64,000 nt of DNA from Eutypella sp. D-1. Its lineage: Eukaryota > Ascomycota > Sordariomycetes > Xylariales > Diatrypaceae. The position numbers and the translations under genes were made by a program. The stretch is taken from positions 496,001 to 560,000 of the forward strand of contig JAJTTP010000015.1 in NCBI GenBank assembly GCA_023313575.1, given 5' to 3'. Positions 12,249 to 24,821 of this stretch are shown piece after piece. The first letter of the stretch is position 1, and each line of letters starts with the position of its first letter. The notes beneath the pieces were generated by a model. The model was given only the letters and a program-made list of their open reading frames with translations. It was not told the origin of the DNA and did no database searches.

Positions 12249-15200
12249 ATGTACAGCGATGACTCTAGGGCTTCTAATTATTCGCCCATGAGGCGATCTA
12301 TACCGCCCCCGCCCACACCCCGTCCACGCACAACTACCTACAGCATGGCATCTCCAAGTCGTTCGCTCTCCCCCGATGCTGGAAGTAGCGGTACGGCACT
12401 GGACTCCAGCTTCTCTTCCCTTTTCCACTTGCGAATGTCGCTGACAAGATTTAACAGATTCTGCCGATGGCTTCAAGCCACGCAGAAGCCGAAATATAGA
12501 TCTCGAGAAGCAGGGGCTTCTGCACTTTCTAGATATCAAAAGCAACGGAAAGCCAAAACAGGGACTGGGAGGTGGTATCGATCCATCTATGCTCAATATC
12601 GGTGCTATAGACGCACCCAAAACTAAGATTCTAGCTATCAACAACCTCGAATATCACACCGATCTTACGAGGAAGTGCACCCTGGTTCTGGATTGCCCAG
12701 GCGCACAGGGAAGAACGCCCAGTAACTCAACAAACAAACCAAAGCTTATATGGCTGCATGTTGACCTTGGCTACGATTATAGGAGTTCGAAAACTAACCT
12801 ATCTTTGCAGACACATTCAGAAGCCGTGCTTTAGTCTCGACTTCCTCCAGGTTAGCATATCATCGTTGCATCCTGGGATCTGGAGTTCTAACTATGGCTA
12901 CAGAAATCCGTGGTCGATTGCCCGTTTATTGAGCCTGACCTAAAAAAGGTGTCACTAAGCGTTATAGAGGATTTGTTTCAGAATCACCTCCGCCACACCA
13001 TACATGGCACTCAACTCGCACCGGGCACTGTAATTCGTCATATAGGGAGGTACGACGACGTTGAGGACGACGAAAGCGAGCCTGTCACGTTTCTGACGAC
13101 CCAGCACATAGCCCTACATGACCAGAATCATGTGGCTGGCCTGGATGATAATCAGCAAGTTTTGACCCTGCGACAGAGTCTAGATGATTTCGATGTAGCT
13201 ACCAACCGCACGCACGGTCCCATTGGAAGTGATTCGAGACTATGGCTGAAAGACCAGGTCTTGCATGTCTCTCAGTGTTGGTGTTTGGTTGTTGGGTCTG
13301 GTATTATATGATATTTGTTCTGAATGGTGTTGGCTTGTTCTGACTGGAAACTATACAGATCTACTCGTTACGCTTTCGGAACTCTCAGACTCTGAACTTC
13401 AAGGGGAGCTTATCAGTGTAAATCATCGACAAAGGAAACCGTTGACGATCTGCGTCAGGGATGGAAACAGTCGCCTTTACGAACTATTCATAGAGCCAGA
13501 CTGTTCATATGCGGTTCGTGTATCCTTTCTCCTTGACGGGAAACACTCATTTGTTGACCAAATTACTTAGGACTTCCTTAGAAGCGTTTTTGAAACTGTC
13601 TTATCTATGCCGGCTGAAGACTGCATAGATAGCCATGAGATTCGCTATGATGAGGAAAAGCTTCAGCCTGAGATGTGGATAGATCTCCTATCTTCGGGCC
13701 ATATTGGCGAAGAAGAGTTTGAGGTGCTACCCAAAAGTCTTCGTAACGGTCGCAAGAGTCGAGGTGAATACACTGCCTTACCAACGCCGCCGCCTCGGAG
13801 TCAACGCCCCAAACCACCCTAACGCTCTAGTCGCTTCGATCCTAGAGGTTTGGATTACTCGGCGGCGGACTCGTGGGCCCTTGTCAGACAGGATCATGAA
13901 GACCAGTCAAGAAGAACGAATAGAATTCATGACATGGCAGGGGAAAGTGGAGAGACGGTGAAATATACAGGGCCCACGATTTCTTCCTCCTGGAGAAGGT
14001 AAGCGCAGAACTGCTGGCCATCGGCTATTTCCATTTCCCTATTTTCTTTTTCTTTTTGAGTTACTGAAAGTAGCGCCTCGTAGGCCCGATATCAGGCGCC
14101 ATAAAGCAGATGTCGGCGCACGTGCGCGGACTATACAATACAACGTACATGATGAGCAGCATCGACTGAAACTCGAGATAACCCCTGTTTTTCGCGATCT
14201 GATTGGACATCATTCATTGCCTAAAGGACCTACATATCCTCTACGACTTGTGACTAATCACGGTCAAAAGAAAATATCAAAGGCTCGTTCAACGAAAGAC
14301 TCTACAGACAATGATACAGATTTATCGCTCGAGAAGAGGCGTCAAGGTAATGAGGACACGAGAGATACGAAGCTGATCGCTTATGGCCCCTCTTCTTCTA
14401 CAGATTCGGAAATATCTAACGAGATGTCGAAACTGGACGCCGTTATCTCGAAGACGAACCTTGTATGTAGCGCATTCTATTTTCGTCGTTGTCTATGCTT
14501 ACACTGAAGTTAGACGGGTGAGCCGGAACCACATAATCTACCAAATACTTCAAAAGAGAGAGTATCTGGGAAGAAATTCAAAAAAGAACCCATACCCCGG
14601 GAAACGGACGAGGTCAACGCCATTATTCCGTATCCCAGGTCGAATCATCAATCAACTTCGGGTTCTGAGACAGATCGGATTCCCTCACCTGTGAAACCAC
14701 AATTTGATAAGCATGAGAAAGCCCAGGCTGATGCAACGGATAAGGACTATATTAAAACTAGGGATCCGATGGATGGTATTCGTATCAGGCCAATGGACCC
14801 TAATTCCCAGAGCAGCACTGGCAAAGTTCCACACTTGCCGGGCTCAAACAAGAGTTCTACCACTACAGCTACGCCAAGCTCTGATCATTCATCCAGCGAA
14901 TCTAATGGGCGTAGGCCACTCGGAATGCCATTCTCTGCACGCAATGATGACAGCAGACACATGCGAGCTCGTTTTCGACCAAGCCATTCACGTTTACGTT
15001 CTAGAGTCACACCTTCCTCTAGGAAGATGCTATATCATAGCGAACGCAGAAGCCAAAATGGAGGTGCCAGATATGTTCAATACAGAGAAGATCCTCAGTT
15101 GATAGAGGACAAACCTTCGTCTAGAGACGGAACACAAGCTCAAGCTGACGGAACCCAGAAAGGCAATATGATTCCGAGCGTTTTCACAGAACCTTTTTTT

Positions 15201-17594
15201 TCCTGGCGACTACGTCAGGATCAGCAAACCGAACCGCAAAATCGCCCAGGACAAAACATGATGTTAATTATGAACAGGATTCACAATTCGCTCTCGACCG
15301 GCAGCATGTCGAAGTTTTATGCCAAATCTTACGAGTGCACTAAGAAAGAACTCCTGCATAGGCACAGTGACACCTTGCATATACACACAGAACATAGCAG
15401 TAAGGCCGTGGGGACGGCCAGCTTAATAACAGCCCCCCAGCATAAGACTGTTGTTCCGAACGCCCCTCAAGAGACCAAAGAGACCAAAGAGCTCATCAAA
15501 ACGGACGAACCACCAAGTCAAGCACTCTTAGTTCAACAAGCCAGCAGCGAATACAAAGATAATAACATTTCGGCACATCCCACAGTTACTTTAGACACCA
15601 AAGATATCATACATGATACCACCCACCCCCAGTCCTCATCACGAAAGGACAGTCTCGATTCCAATGAGAATGCGGAAGGCACTGGAGAGGACCCTTCTAT
15701 GGAAACTCGAATGCCCGAAGAAGCAGCCAAGAACGCGAGGGCTTCTCAGAGACGTCATCGCCTTGATACAATGGAGCACTACCGAAAATTGATACAGGGA
15801 CTTCTTGACATTACGGACGAACTACTAGATGCCTTCTGCCCAAGGGACTCGAATGGCAACCATCCGGCCCATCACGTCAATAAGCATCTCTATGGGTCGG
15901 TTGATGAAATCTTCCGAGTAAGTACCGCACATTGATGATAGTATGGCATCTTTAACACAGTGTTGACTAAAGCATTATATAGCAAATGGCATGGTCTATC
16001 ATGGCTCCAGGCCATCACCACTGGACTATCAGGGACTTCAATCTCGATAACGCTGCAGCGCAGCTAGCTGGACCACAGAGTGCATCAACATGGTTCGCTG
16101 ATTGCGGTCAGTGCCGAGAATCGGACCGCTACGATTCTCCCACCAATGCATTGGATCACCTTTATGCCCATCATTTTCAAGTCTTGTCTCCTAAACGGTC
16201 AAAGTGGATATTCGAAGACCCTCTTCTCGTCTGGATTCGCAAGATATCGCCGGGGCCACCACGGGTGCTAAGCGAGAACCAGATCTTTCCGGTGGTCGAA
16301 ACGATGATTGATGACCTCGACGAATTGAAGGAAGCTATAAAAAGTGTTCACTGTGTCGTAGCAAGTGTCTCAGGCGGTAATGACGATCACATCTCTACGC
16401 CATTTCTGCCCAAGGCACTGGTCCATGCCTTCGAAAAAATAGTCCACATATTTATCATGACGTCGAAACAGCTATCTTTGACCAATCGGTTTTTCTCACT
16501 GGACCCTGTGGTACGGGACAAGCGTAGATTGGTGTACAGGCACAAAAACAGCAAGATGAGTGCAGAACATCGCGAGTCGCTTAAGGTTGTTCATACCCTC
16601 CTCGACGAAGCAAAAACCGACATCCTCATGGCTGAGTTCCGGAGTTCCACCCAAACAATCAATTCCCTCGGGGTGGAAAAGGTCTCGAGCGACTTCCTCG
16701 TAGCGATGCTGATAGCAAATACACAGAAAATTCAACTCAAATCCGGCGGTACTGTGCAGGATGCGGTGAAGCTGTTCCGTAATCGCGTGGTGTGCTTAAA
16801 GTTTGAGGCATCTAGGCGCCCCAAGCGTCGCGTCTTCGTCGACCTTAATGAGCTACAAGATGAAATGAATGCCTACTCCGTGGTCCTTCATTACCAAATT
16901 CAGACCACAATCGATCTAAACGAGGTGTTCTATTCTTGGGGAGCAGCGAGGCACAACGAGCGCGCATACATTAGGGACCATCAAATAAGGCTCGAGGAGC
17001 TTAAAGATAAGCTTGATTCACTATTTCAATCTGTCATCGGGCTGAGGAACGACGTGAAACAAAGTATCGAGGTCCTTGAAGAGGGCCATGGAAGAGCAAT
17101 CAGGGTTTTCACCATCGTCACTCTCTTCTTTCTTCCCCTGTGAGTTGCTTAGTTATTCTGAACAGTCTATTCCTGAATGATGACTGACCATTCAACGGTG
17201 GGACAGATCATTCGTCTCTAGCTTCATGGGGATGAACACGAGGGATATACGTGATACCCCGCACGACCAGAAGATATTCTGGACTGCAGCTATCCCGGTG
17301 ACTGCGGGCGTCGTTGCCCTGTCTTTCATCTACGGCTACAAGGGAGATGCCATCGAGGACTTCGTGACCACGGCTTTCTGGTCGATGGTTCCCGGTCAGA
17401 GGAGACGACAGCGAAGGTTTGAAGAAATAGAGAGACAGAGCGCACCCGAAGTCTTGAAGCAGGTGAGTTTTAAAGAGGATGACGGGGTGGGCAAGAGAGG
17501 CAGGTACCTGCCGAGCTGGATGCGCTATAAGCGCCGGCAAAAGAAGGGTAACATCAACCGCCGGGCAACGGACGACACGTTCTTTTCCGTGTAG
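12249..17594 (+). CDS. large CorA-like Mg2+ transporter-type protein
   Basis: Eleven exons: 12249-12390, 12458-12755, 12811-12850, 12904-13300, 13359-13513, 13571-13763, 13848-13998, 14084-14462, 14514-15917, 15983-17139, 17207-17594; about 1,567 aa. All joins keep frame. Exons 2-6 give the N-terminal fold seen in long fungal CorA-like proteins, including WLHIQKPCFSLDFLQ and HGTQLAPGTVIRHIG. A poorly conserved, charged segment of about 600 residues, mostly in exons 8 and 9, follows. Exon 10 is helical. The end carries the CorA pore signature: a membrane segment FTIVTLFFLPLSFVSSF, then the GMN tripeptide at about residue 1448, a short loop and a second membrane segment (IPVTAGVVALSFIYG). CorA proteins conduct Mg2+ or other divalent cations as pentamers, but fungal long forms are mostly uncharacterised, so the substrate is unknown. 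Intron 2 appears to be GC-AG. The acceptor of exon 7 has alternatives at 13830 and 13845. Confidence 0.82.
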
Positions 17595-17989
17595 AGGACG
17601 AAAGGTTATCCCGAACTCGTGTATGGGCCACCACTAGACTAGAGAGCTCTAAGCACCCGATTTCTTAGCCAGACGTTGCCTACGAAGTGGAGAAGAAAAG
17701 GGGGAAAGGGGGAAGTGTCTAAAGTCGGGCCATCAAGTCTTTCAAACCCAACGAACTCATTCTATCCCTCGTTCTATTCAAGTCCAAATAAGTTACATCA
17801 TAGCAAGTCGAAGTGTCCATATGTGCAAGGCTCATATTAACCGATTAGAGACACCGTGTGACCAGACCTTTGGTGCCTTTGACCAATAAATGCAATTACA
17901 GCTAAACATCACCCCCAATTCAACCGAACACTCAAGCAAGGAAATGCCTTCTTCATCCCGCGTTGACCTCGAGATGGAGGTAAGGTGTC
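17595..17989. other. convergent 3' region
   Basis: About 0.4 kb between the stop codons of the CorA-like gene (plus) and the dynamin-like gene (minus). No coding frame is supported; both 3' untranslated regions and terminators are expected here. Confidence 0.6.
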
Positions 17990-20769
17990 TCAACCCGAAC
18001 CCTTCAGAACCTTGAGGGCCTGACTGAAGTTCTCGATATCACGGTCGAGCTTGGCACGGATCTCCTTAACGGGGGCGTCCTCGCCCGCAATCATATCGAG
18101 CTGGTCGCTGTTGAGGCCTAGAACCATCTCGGTCGTGAAGATATGGAGTGGGCTTTCGTGTCCCCAGAGTAAGAAGTGGTTGATAGCCTGTTGGTACACC
18201 ACGTCCACGAATCGCTTCCGCGACACCTTGTAGAAGCTTTGCAAAACGTCGTGCATGGATTCGCGCACGTGCTCCGCATTAGCCTTGTTGACAGTCAGGT
18301 TTTCGAGTTCGGACAAACGCAAAAATATTCCGTTGCCCGTCTCGCCTTCAGCGACGGCTGTGACAATTCCGTCACTGCTCCACAGCATACCCACACCGTT
18401 CTTCTTCAACGTCGCAGTGAGGCGGTTGTTTTGGCGCTTCTGGAGGTTATCGTTGAAATAGTGGTTCAGCGTCAGCAGATTATTCTCGCGCTCGATTTCC
18501 AAAAGGAACTTTGCATTTTCCATGGCCTTGGTGTAAGCTTTATGGAGTTCCTCGAGCAATACATTCTCCCACAGCTGCTCGAGAACCTTCTGGTCCGGGC
18601 AAATTTCCTTCATCGCCTCAGCGATGAAATGATGAACCATCAAAATGGCATGACCGACGTAAGCCAGCGTGATTGGCTCCCACTTCGAGGACTGCTCCTT
18701 GAAAATCGTCGCAATGAGTGGGGATCCGAACTATCAATAATGTCAGTACAACTTCTAAATAGCTCACGGCACACAGCACTGTTAGCTTACCGTGCCGAGA
18801 TCCTGTCCCCGGCTGCCATTGTACACATCTTCGATGTACCCCATAATGCTGCCCCCCTCGGCCCTCATTTCCGCGATGTCGAATTCAAAGTTGAAGTCGA
18901 AGTCATTCAACTCGGGATACTCCACTGGCGTGCCATCGGCCTTAGTGTGTGCAGCTTTTAATTTTCCGAGTTGTCCCCTGGTTTCGTCCAGATTGATGAA
19001 GCTACCCAGAACCTCATTTGTATTCGACTCGCTCGACGCCTCGGGTGGAGTAGATCCCGGGCGCGTTTCAAATGGCCACTTATGACCGTCCCGCTCGATG
19101 CATTTGTTGAACCTTTCACTGATGTCAACAATGCGCGTGATCAATCTCAGGTCGTGTCGGTGAGTGAAGAGCTTGTCGCTATTATACGACGCGCCAAGTG
19201 CATTCCGTACTAGATCTTGGAACTTTTCGCTCAATTTGCTCAGGTAGGCTCGCTGGCTACGCTCATCGCTTCTCGAGAGCCCCATCTTGTCGCGGCTCGC
19301 CGCTAGCCTCCCTACCTCCTTGAAGATCTCGGATCTGAGCTGTGGGAACTCCTGTTTGATGAGAGCGATGAGGAGGTCCCGAACGCGAACCTTCAGGTTA
19401 TCCACTATACCGACGAAAAGTTAATGCAGATTCTTGAGTCGTGACGGAATTGACGAAATACAATGTACTGTTATTAGCAGGGACTGGCAGCCGACATCTG
19501 ACAGAGAGGGGGCAAAACGAGCATATCATAACACACCCGAAGAACGTATCGGTATGCATGAAAGAAACCACGAACAGATACATAAGGCTCACTTACTTCC
19601 TGCTCTTCCTGAATGGGACAGAAGAGACCAGGGGGCCTTGGCAAAGAACTGTCGCTCCCTAGCCAGCCCTTGGTCAAGAGTCAATCCGGAATCGTCAGGA
19701 CCGCGGTTCTTGACGACGTAGTAGCCCAGGGTAAGGTCGCTCCTTTTACCCAAGACGTGGTCGATGGCAATCTGTGCCATAATTCGCTCTATGGCTAGAT
19801 CCGGTTTCGTGAGGACAGCCATAGTACGGGTCATGCCAGGGTCAGCTTCCTTCGCGAGCTTCAAGATCTCCTGCGTCGCCGGATCCACATTGCAGGGCAT
19901 GATTGCGAGGATTCTTCCCAGCTCTCCGTCAATAACCGAACCTTAAGTACACCAGAACCCCATGGGCAGTGATAAAGTTGGAACTTACATCGTCCTCGAG
20001 TCCTTCATGTAATTCTTCACCATGTTTCTGACAAGCTCTATGTCACTTTCTCGGGTAAGGCCTGCGAGAAGTTAACTCATGTCTATGTAAGCGAGCATGG
20101 CGCCCAATTATAACTGAGGTCTCACCTTCAGTTTCCTTTCGGAATATTCCCGGTACGTCGATGACTGTGAAGTGCTCCTCGTTCGGGCCAAGCTTCTCGA
20201 TTTTTAGGATATGCTCGCTGAAGGCCGGCAAGTTGGCGTCGTCATCGTCGTCGTCGCATTCTCCCGAGCTAGTCCGTATCCCTAGCGCTTTGTTTGCCTG
20301 GTCATGTTAGCTTGAGAGTTAAGCACCAGGGAGGATTGTATGGATCCTCACATCTCTGAAAATGTCGGCAAGACCTTCAGGCGTCATCTCTGACAACGTG
20401 CGATGAAATTGCCTGACCCTCTCCTGTTCGGTAGGGTTCGCATCCGTGGATGGGATGATGGAAACCGCGATTCCTTCTTGTTCCTCGCGCCGACAGGTAA
20501 TCTGAGTGGCATACCGAGTACAGAGCTCCGCATCGCGCGGAAATGCAAAGCCAGTTAGGCCCTCAAGAACAGAGCTTTTGCCGGAAGATTGGTCGCCGGC
20601 GACGACCAGCTAATACAAGAATCAGAGACACAAGCTGCCAGAAGCATTGAAGGCAACATACCTGAGGGAGAGAGACTCGGGCACCAACGAGCTCCCGCAG
20701 CTTGTCTACTTTGGTTAAGATTGCGTGGTTTCCGTGACCATGCTTGTCGGATGCGATGTCCGTCGCCAT
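17990..20769 (-). CDS. dynamin-like large GTPase
   Basis: Seven exons: 20769-20662, 20609-20352, 20297-20126, 20061-19989, 19913-19597, 19404-18791, 18730-17990; about 760 aa. GTPase motifs are intact: P-loop GDQSSGKSS at about 41-49, switch II DVPG at about 169-172, and TKPD at about 239-242. A helical middle and stalk region follow. The last 100 residues resemble a GTPase effector domain, from ESMHDVLQSFYKVSRKRF onward. There is no PH or proline-rich domain, so it is of the Mx/fungal dynamin-related type rather than classical dynamin or a clear Vps1 or Dnm1; several such paralogues occur in moulds and their roles are mostly unknown. The fifth intron is long (192 nt) and its acceptor (TATAG at 19405) is the least certain join. 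An Asp run of six residues sits in exon 3. Confidence 0.88.
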
Positions 20770-21883
20770 AGCTGTAGCTGTAAATCAACTGCTGCAATGT
20801 AATATGAGGATGGGAAAGAAGATTGAAAAAGAGGCAGGGAGGTGCCAGGAAAGTAAGTAATGAGGTATGATTAAAGGAGAAGAGGGTGTATTCGTGTGCG
20901 TGACTCCATGGAGAGACTATCGATGGATGGCAGGTCTGCTTTATGTAGACTTCCACACAGTGGTCAGTTAGTTTACAACTAGAGTAGGCCTTGGCTACGA
21001 ACAGTCGACAAATAAAATTTGCGGAAGGCCATGCAAACGCAGAGGGTCGCCTCAGGAATGGCAGCCAGTTTCAAACAGCATCATTGGCTATAAAGGCTCC
21101 CCAGGCGGCGGCGTGTGGGCTCCACGGGAGGAATTGGAGCAATGAAGAGACTTGATCGAGATTTCCGTTTGCCTGTGCAGTTAATCGTCATATATGCATA
21201 CAACGTCTCGGGTAATGCTCAGGCAGGAATAGACTGGACCGGTAAGGACTAAATGAGGGTTCTCACAAACTTCAACAAACAGAGACAACTTTCGTTCGTC
21301 CTAGAAATACACGGAGACTGTATTTACCAGACCTAACTTTGCTTACTTGCCATCCCCTAAGTGAGCTGTTTTCAAAAGTCCAGTGATGACAACTCCACTG
21401 TTACTAGATACGTGCCGTTTGTTTCCACAAGGTCGATAACCAGTAAGATTCCCAGAACACATGTCAGAGGCAGAGACAGTCGCCGGAAGGTCGCAGGCAG
21501 ATAGGTGGACCCTATGCACGGCTACGATCAAGACCGAATGCGTGTAACCGTAGCCTTAGATAGGATCTAGATAAAGAGACGGAGGAGCACAGCAGAGCAA
21601 TGAGTCACCGAAATCTTTTAAAATATGGTCATAAACACATATACTATTCCCACCCACCAAACAGTTTCAAACATAAGCTTCAGTCATGCAATGCTACACA
21701 CATAAGCGCCCCTGAAAATGCCCACAATATGACTTTTACCCACGCAGACTATGGAAAAGACAAGACCCGGGAAAGAAACAAATAACTAAGAAATCCTTTT
21801 TTTCCAGCCCGTATAACCCTCTGATTGCCCTCTGATTGCGAGACTGCGGTAAGTCCGTCCGTCCCTGGATGAATCACCTGTCA
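20770..21883. other. intergenic region, no gene seen
   Basis: About 1.1 kb between the start of the dynamin-like gene and the stop of the OPT gene, both on the minus strand. It should hold the dynamin promoter and the OPT 3' untranslated region. No frame has recognisable coding content. Confidence 0.55.
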
Positions 21884-24821
21884 TCACCAGCTCGTCGGCC
21901 CAAAAGTCTCGCCTTCGGGCACGGTCTTGAGCCACGCCTGGCGCGTCGCGTCCTGAAAAGAGAGACGTTCGTAAGCAACAAAATCAAAAAAAGAAAAGAA
22001 AAGACAGACATGGAACGAGAGTGTCGAATAACAACCACATACCAGAGTATTATAGACATCGACATTGCCCCACCACTGCGGGACGTCGACGCCGGGGAGC
22101 GTGATGGCGAAGAAGATGACGATAGTGGAGAGGACGAGGCCGGCGTCGAGGCCAGCGGCCGTGACGTAGTTGTAAGTGCGCCACCAGCCGGCGAAGCGGC
22201 GGCGAATCCAATAATTAAAAAGCAGGCCGAAGAGGCCCCAGGTCCAGAAGCTGAGCGGCGTGGCAGGCGGCAGCCAGGCCATGGCGCCCAGCATGACGGG
22301 CGCGTTGAGGTGTCGCGCGGCGGACACGCGCAGGTGCCGCACCAGCACCCACAGCACCGCGGGCAGCAACGCCCCTAGCAGCCAGAAGTAGTTGAACTTC
22401 GCGTACAGCGACCCGGCTCCGAACATCCGCTGCGGCCCGATCACCCCCCAGATGATGCTGTTCGAGAAGAACGCCTGCCCGTTCGGGCACGTGAAGTGCG
22501 CCGGCTGTGAGCTGCGGTGGGGTGGGGGAGGAACTCCTGTTAGTCTGAGAGCCAGGTATTTGATGGGAGATTGGGGGAGACTGATTTATGATTCGGTGTA
22601 TAATTCCGGGGGAAGGAAGAGAGAGAACTTACGGTGTGCAGATGTCGGGAATGTTGCCCAGTGCCCAGTTCATGACGGCGATCTGCACGAACACGCCCCA
22701 GAGGGCGGCGGCGACTTGGCACGAGAACGTGATGCGCGGGGGCACCTTCATGTAGTGCGCGAGCTTGAGGTCGCCGCTGTAGATCTGGGCCTGGCCGAGA
22801 GTGATGGTGCTGTAGACCTTGAAGACCATGACGGCGATCGGGCGCCCCGGGAGGATGTACCCGGCGATGTAGGGCGAGATGACGTTCAGCGAGAGCTGGA
22901 TATTGGAGATGCCCATGATCATGGAGGTCGGAACGACGAAGATAAGGGCCATGATCACCGAGACGAAGAACCCCCACCAGGGCAGCTGCGAGTCGTAGCT
23001 CAGGACAGTGGCGAGGCCCAGCGCCATCGAGCCCACGCAGAGCGCGACGTACCACCAGTCGGGCGCCTCGACGTACTTCTTCATCATCCGGAGGTGGATG
23101 TCCGGCTCCTGGTCCCGCGAGGTCCGGAAGCGGTACCAGATCTCCTTCCCGTGGAACAGGCCCGCGTGTACGAGGGCGGCCATCAGCGCGGCGAAGGAGA
23201 GCGCGATATTGAGCGCGTAGGCTGGCGGCAGGAAGAGGGGCGAGTAGTTCCGGTACTTCTCCAGGTCGAAGGTGAAGTTGTCGCTCAGGATACGGCTTAC
23301 GTTGTACGGTTGCTGCGTGTTGTCGTACGTCACCGCCGTGACGAGAGGGAGGTACTCGGAGTAGCTAGGTGTGTACGGCTTTAGTAGTGATCTCGGCTGA
23401 ATCAGGGCGGATTCGGGTTCTTACATGGCGCCAGTGTAGGTGATCCCGATTGTGGTCAGGACGACGAAGATGAGAAGCCCAAGTAAAGTGTTGACATGTG
23501 AGTGTGTCGGGGCAAGCAACGGGTCCTGTAGATATGCGGAGACGTAGGTCCAGTCGAACGTGATGGGGATCAGACTTAGGCCAGTGAAGCCGCCAAATAG
23601 TTGGTTCAAAACAACGTTCTCAGGTTTGATCCATGTGATAAACGAGAACACAGAGAGCCCCTGGAAGATAACGCCCGGGATCCAGTAGCTATAAACATGA
23701 CAAGTGTCAGTATGTCCACAGGCGCAAATTCTTCATAGCTTCGTAGGAATTGAAGAAGATGATATGTTTGAACGTACTAGGACAGCATTATCAGCATTAT
23801 AGCATCGAAAGCAGAATCAGGAGCTAAGAGAAGCTCCTCCGTCGAGGGCTTGGCGAGCTTAGAGTTTGAAGAGTGGCTCTATACGTACCTAGCAGAACAT
23901 GCCCCCGAGGACGTAGAAGAAATACCGGTAGCGACTAATGACCCAGCCATCGGATTTGAGGCCATCACTCTTGCTCTTGTCGTGGAGGGCATAGAAGAGA
24001 GAGGTATTGGCGAACTGGTTAGGCCACATGACAGCAGAAGGCCAGACGAGGAAGCGGCGGAACATGCCAGCGAGGGAGATGCCGATGATCTGGGAACTGA
24101 GAGTGAATAGCAGAGCAAAGCCCCAGCCCAGGTTGATGTTGTAGAAGGAGGGGCCCTGGAGGGCGAGCAGCGCGTCGGTGCTGTAGGCGTAGTTGATGGA
24201 GACGTTAGCCATGAGCGTAATGACCACGTGCTCCTTGATGGTGAAGGGCCCCGTGTTGAGGGTCCACTCGACGCCGAACGTCCGGAATACCCGCGTCGGC
24301 ATGATCCGCGCCCAGAGGCAGCCGAGCGGGTAGACGACCAGCAGCACCACGATGGCGGGGAAGTTGATGGCCGGGCTGCGCATGCTCAGGAACATGTTCA
24401 GCCCCGCACCGATAGTCACCATGAAGAAGCCCAGCACCCAGGCGCGCACGGTGTTGGCGACCTCGCCGCCATCGGTCGGCCGCACCGCAGCCCGCACCTC
24501 CTCGTACGGCGAGTCCTCCGTGAAGAGTCGGTCGGCCTGGACGATCTTCTCGGCGTCGCCGTGCTCGAGGGCGTCCCGCAGCGCCTCGCGCTTCTCGCGG
24601 GGCAAGTTCGGGTCCCATTGATGTGCATGGGCGATCTTGTCCAGATCTACTGCGGCCTTGGCAATATCCTCGGCTGTGGCCGTCTGCCGCACCGCTCTTT
24701 CATCAGGATGGGTTGAGTGGGCGGGGTTCTTGTCGGCTGCTACGACCTCGTCAATCGCTTGCCCCTCTGCAACAGTGACGGCGGGTGTATCCACTCCTTT
24801 CTTGACGAATGGCATCCTCAT
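21884..24821 (-). CDS. OPT-family oligopeptide transporter
   Basis: Proton-coupled importer of small peptides or metal-peptide complexes at the plasma membrane. Exons: 24821 to about 23890, 23688-23425, 23364-22633, 22511-22043 and 21952-21884; about 820 aa, the usual family length. The chosen ATG is the first in frame (MRMPFVKKG). Family signatures include a cytosolic acidic N-terminus, NTVRAWVLGFFMVTIGAGLN as the first membrane segment, FITWIKPENVVLNQLFGG, YILPGRPIAVMVFKVYS followed by DLKLAHYMKVPPR, and PNGQAFFSNSIIWGVIGPQR. About 14-16 hydrophobic segments are expected and most are visible. The first splice junction is a problem. The best donor (GTACGT at 23888) follows an in-frame TAG, one base out of phase with the acceptor at 23689; a weak donor GTTCTG at 23898 would restore frame but drop about three residues. 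All other joins are clean. The gene is therefore either spliced at a weak site or interrupted. Confidence 0.85.

Noticed and set aside
22392..23384. 330-codon plus-strand frame opposite the OPT gene
   Set aside because: It is the antisense shadow of strongly supported OPT exons in GC-rich DNA.
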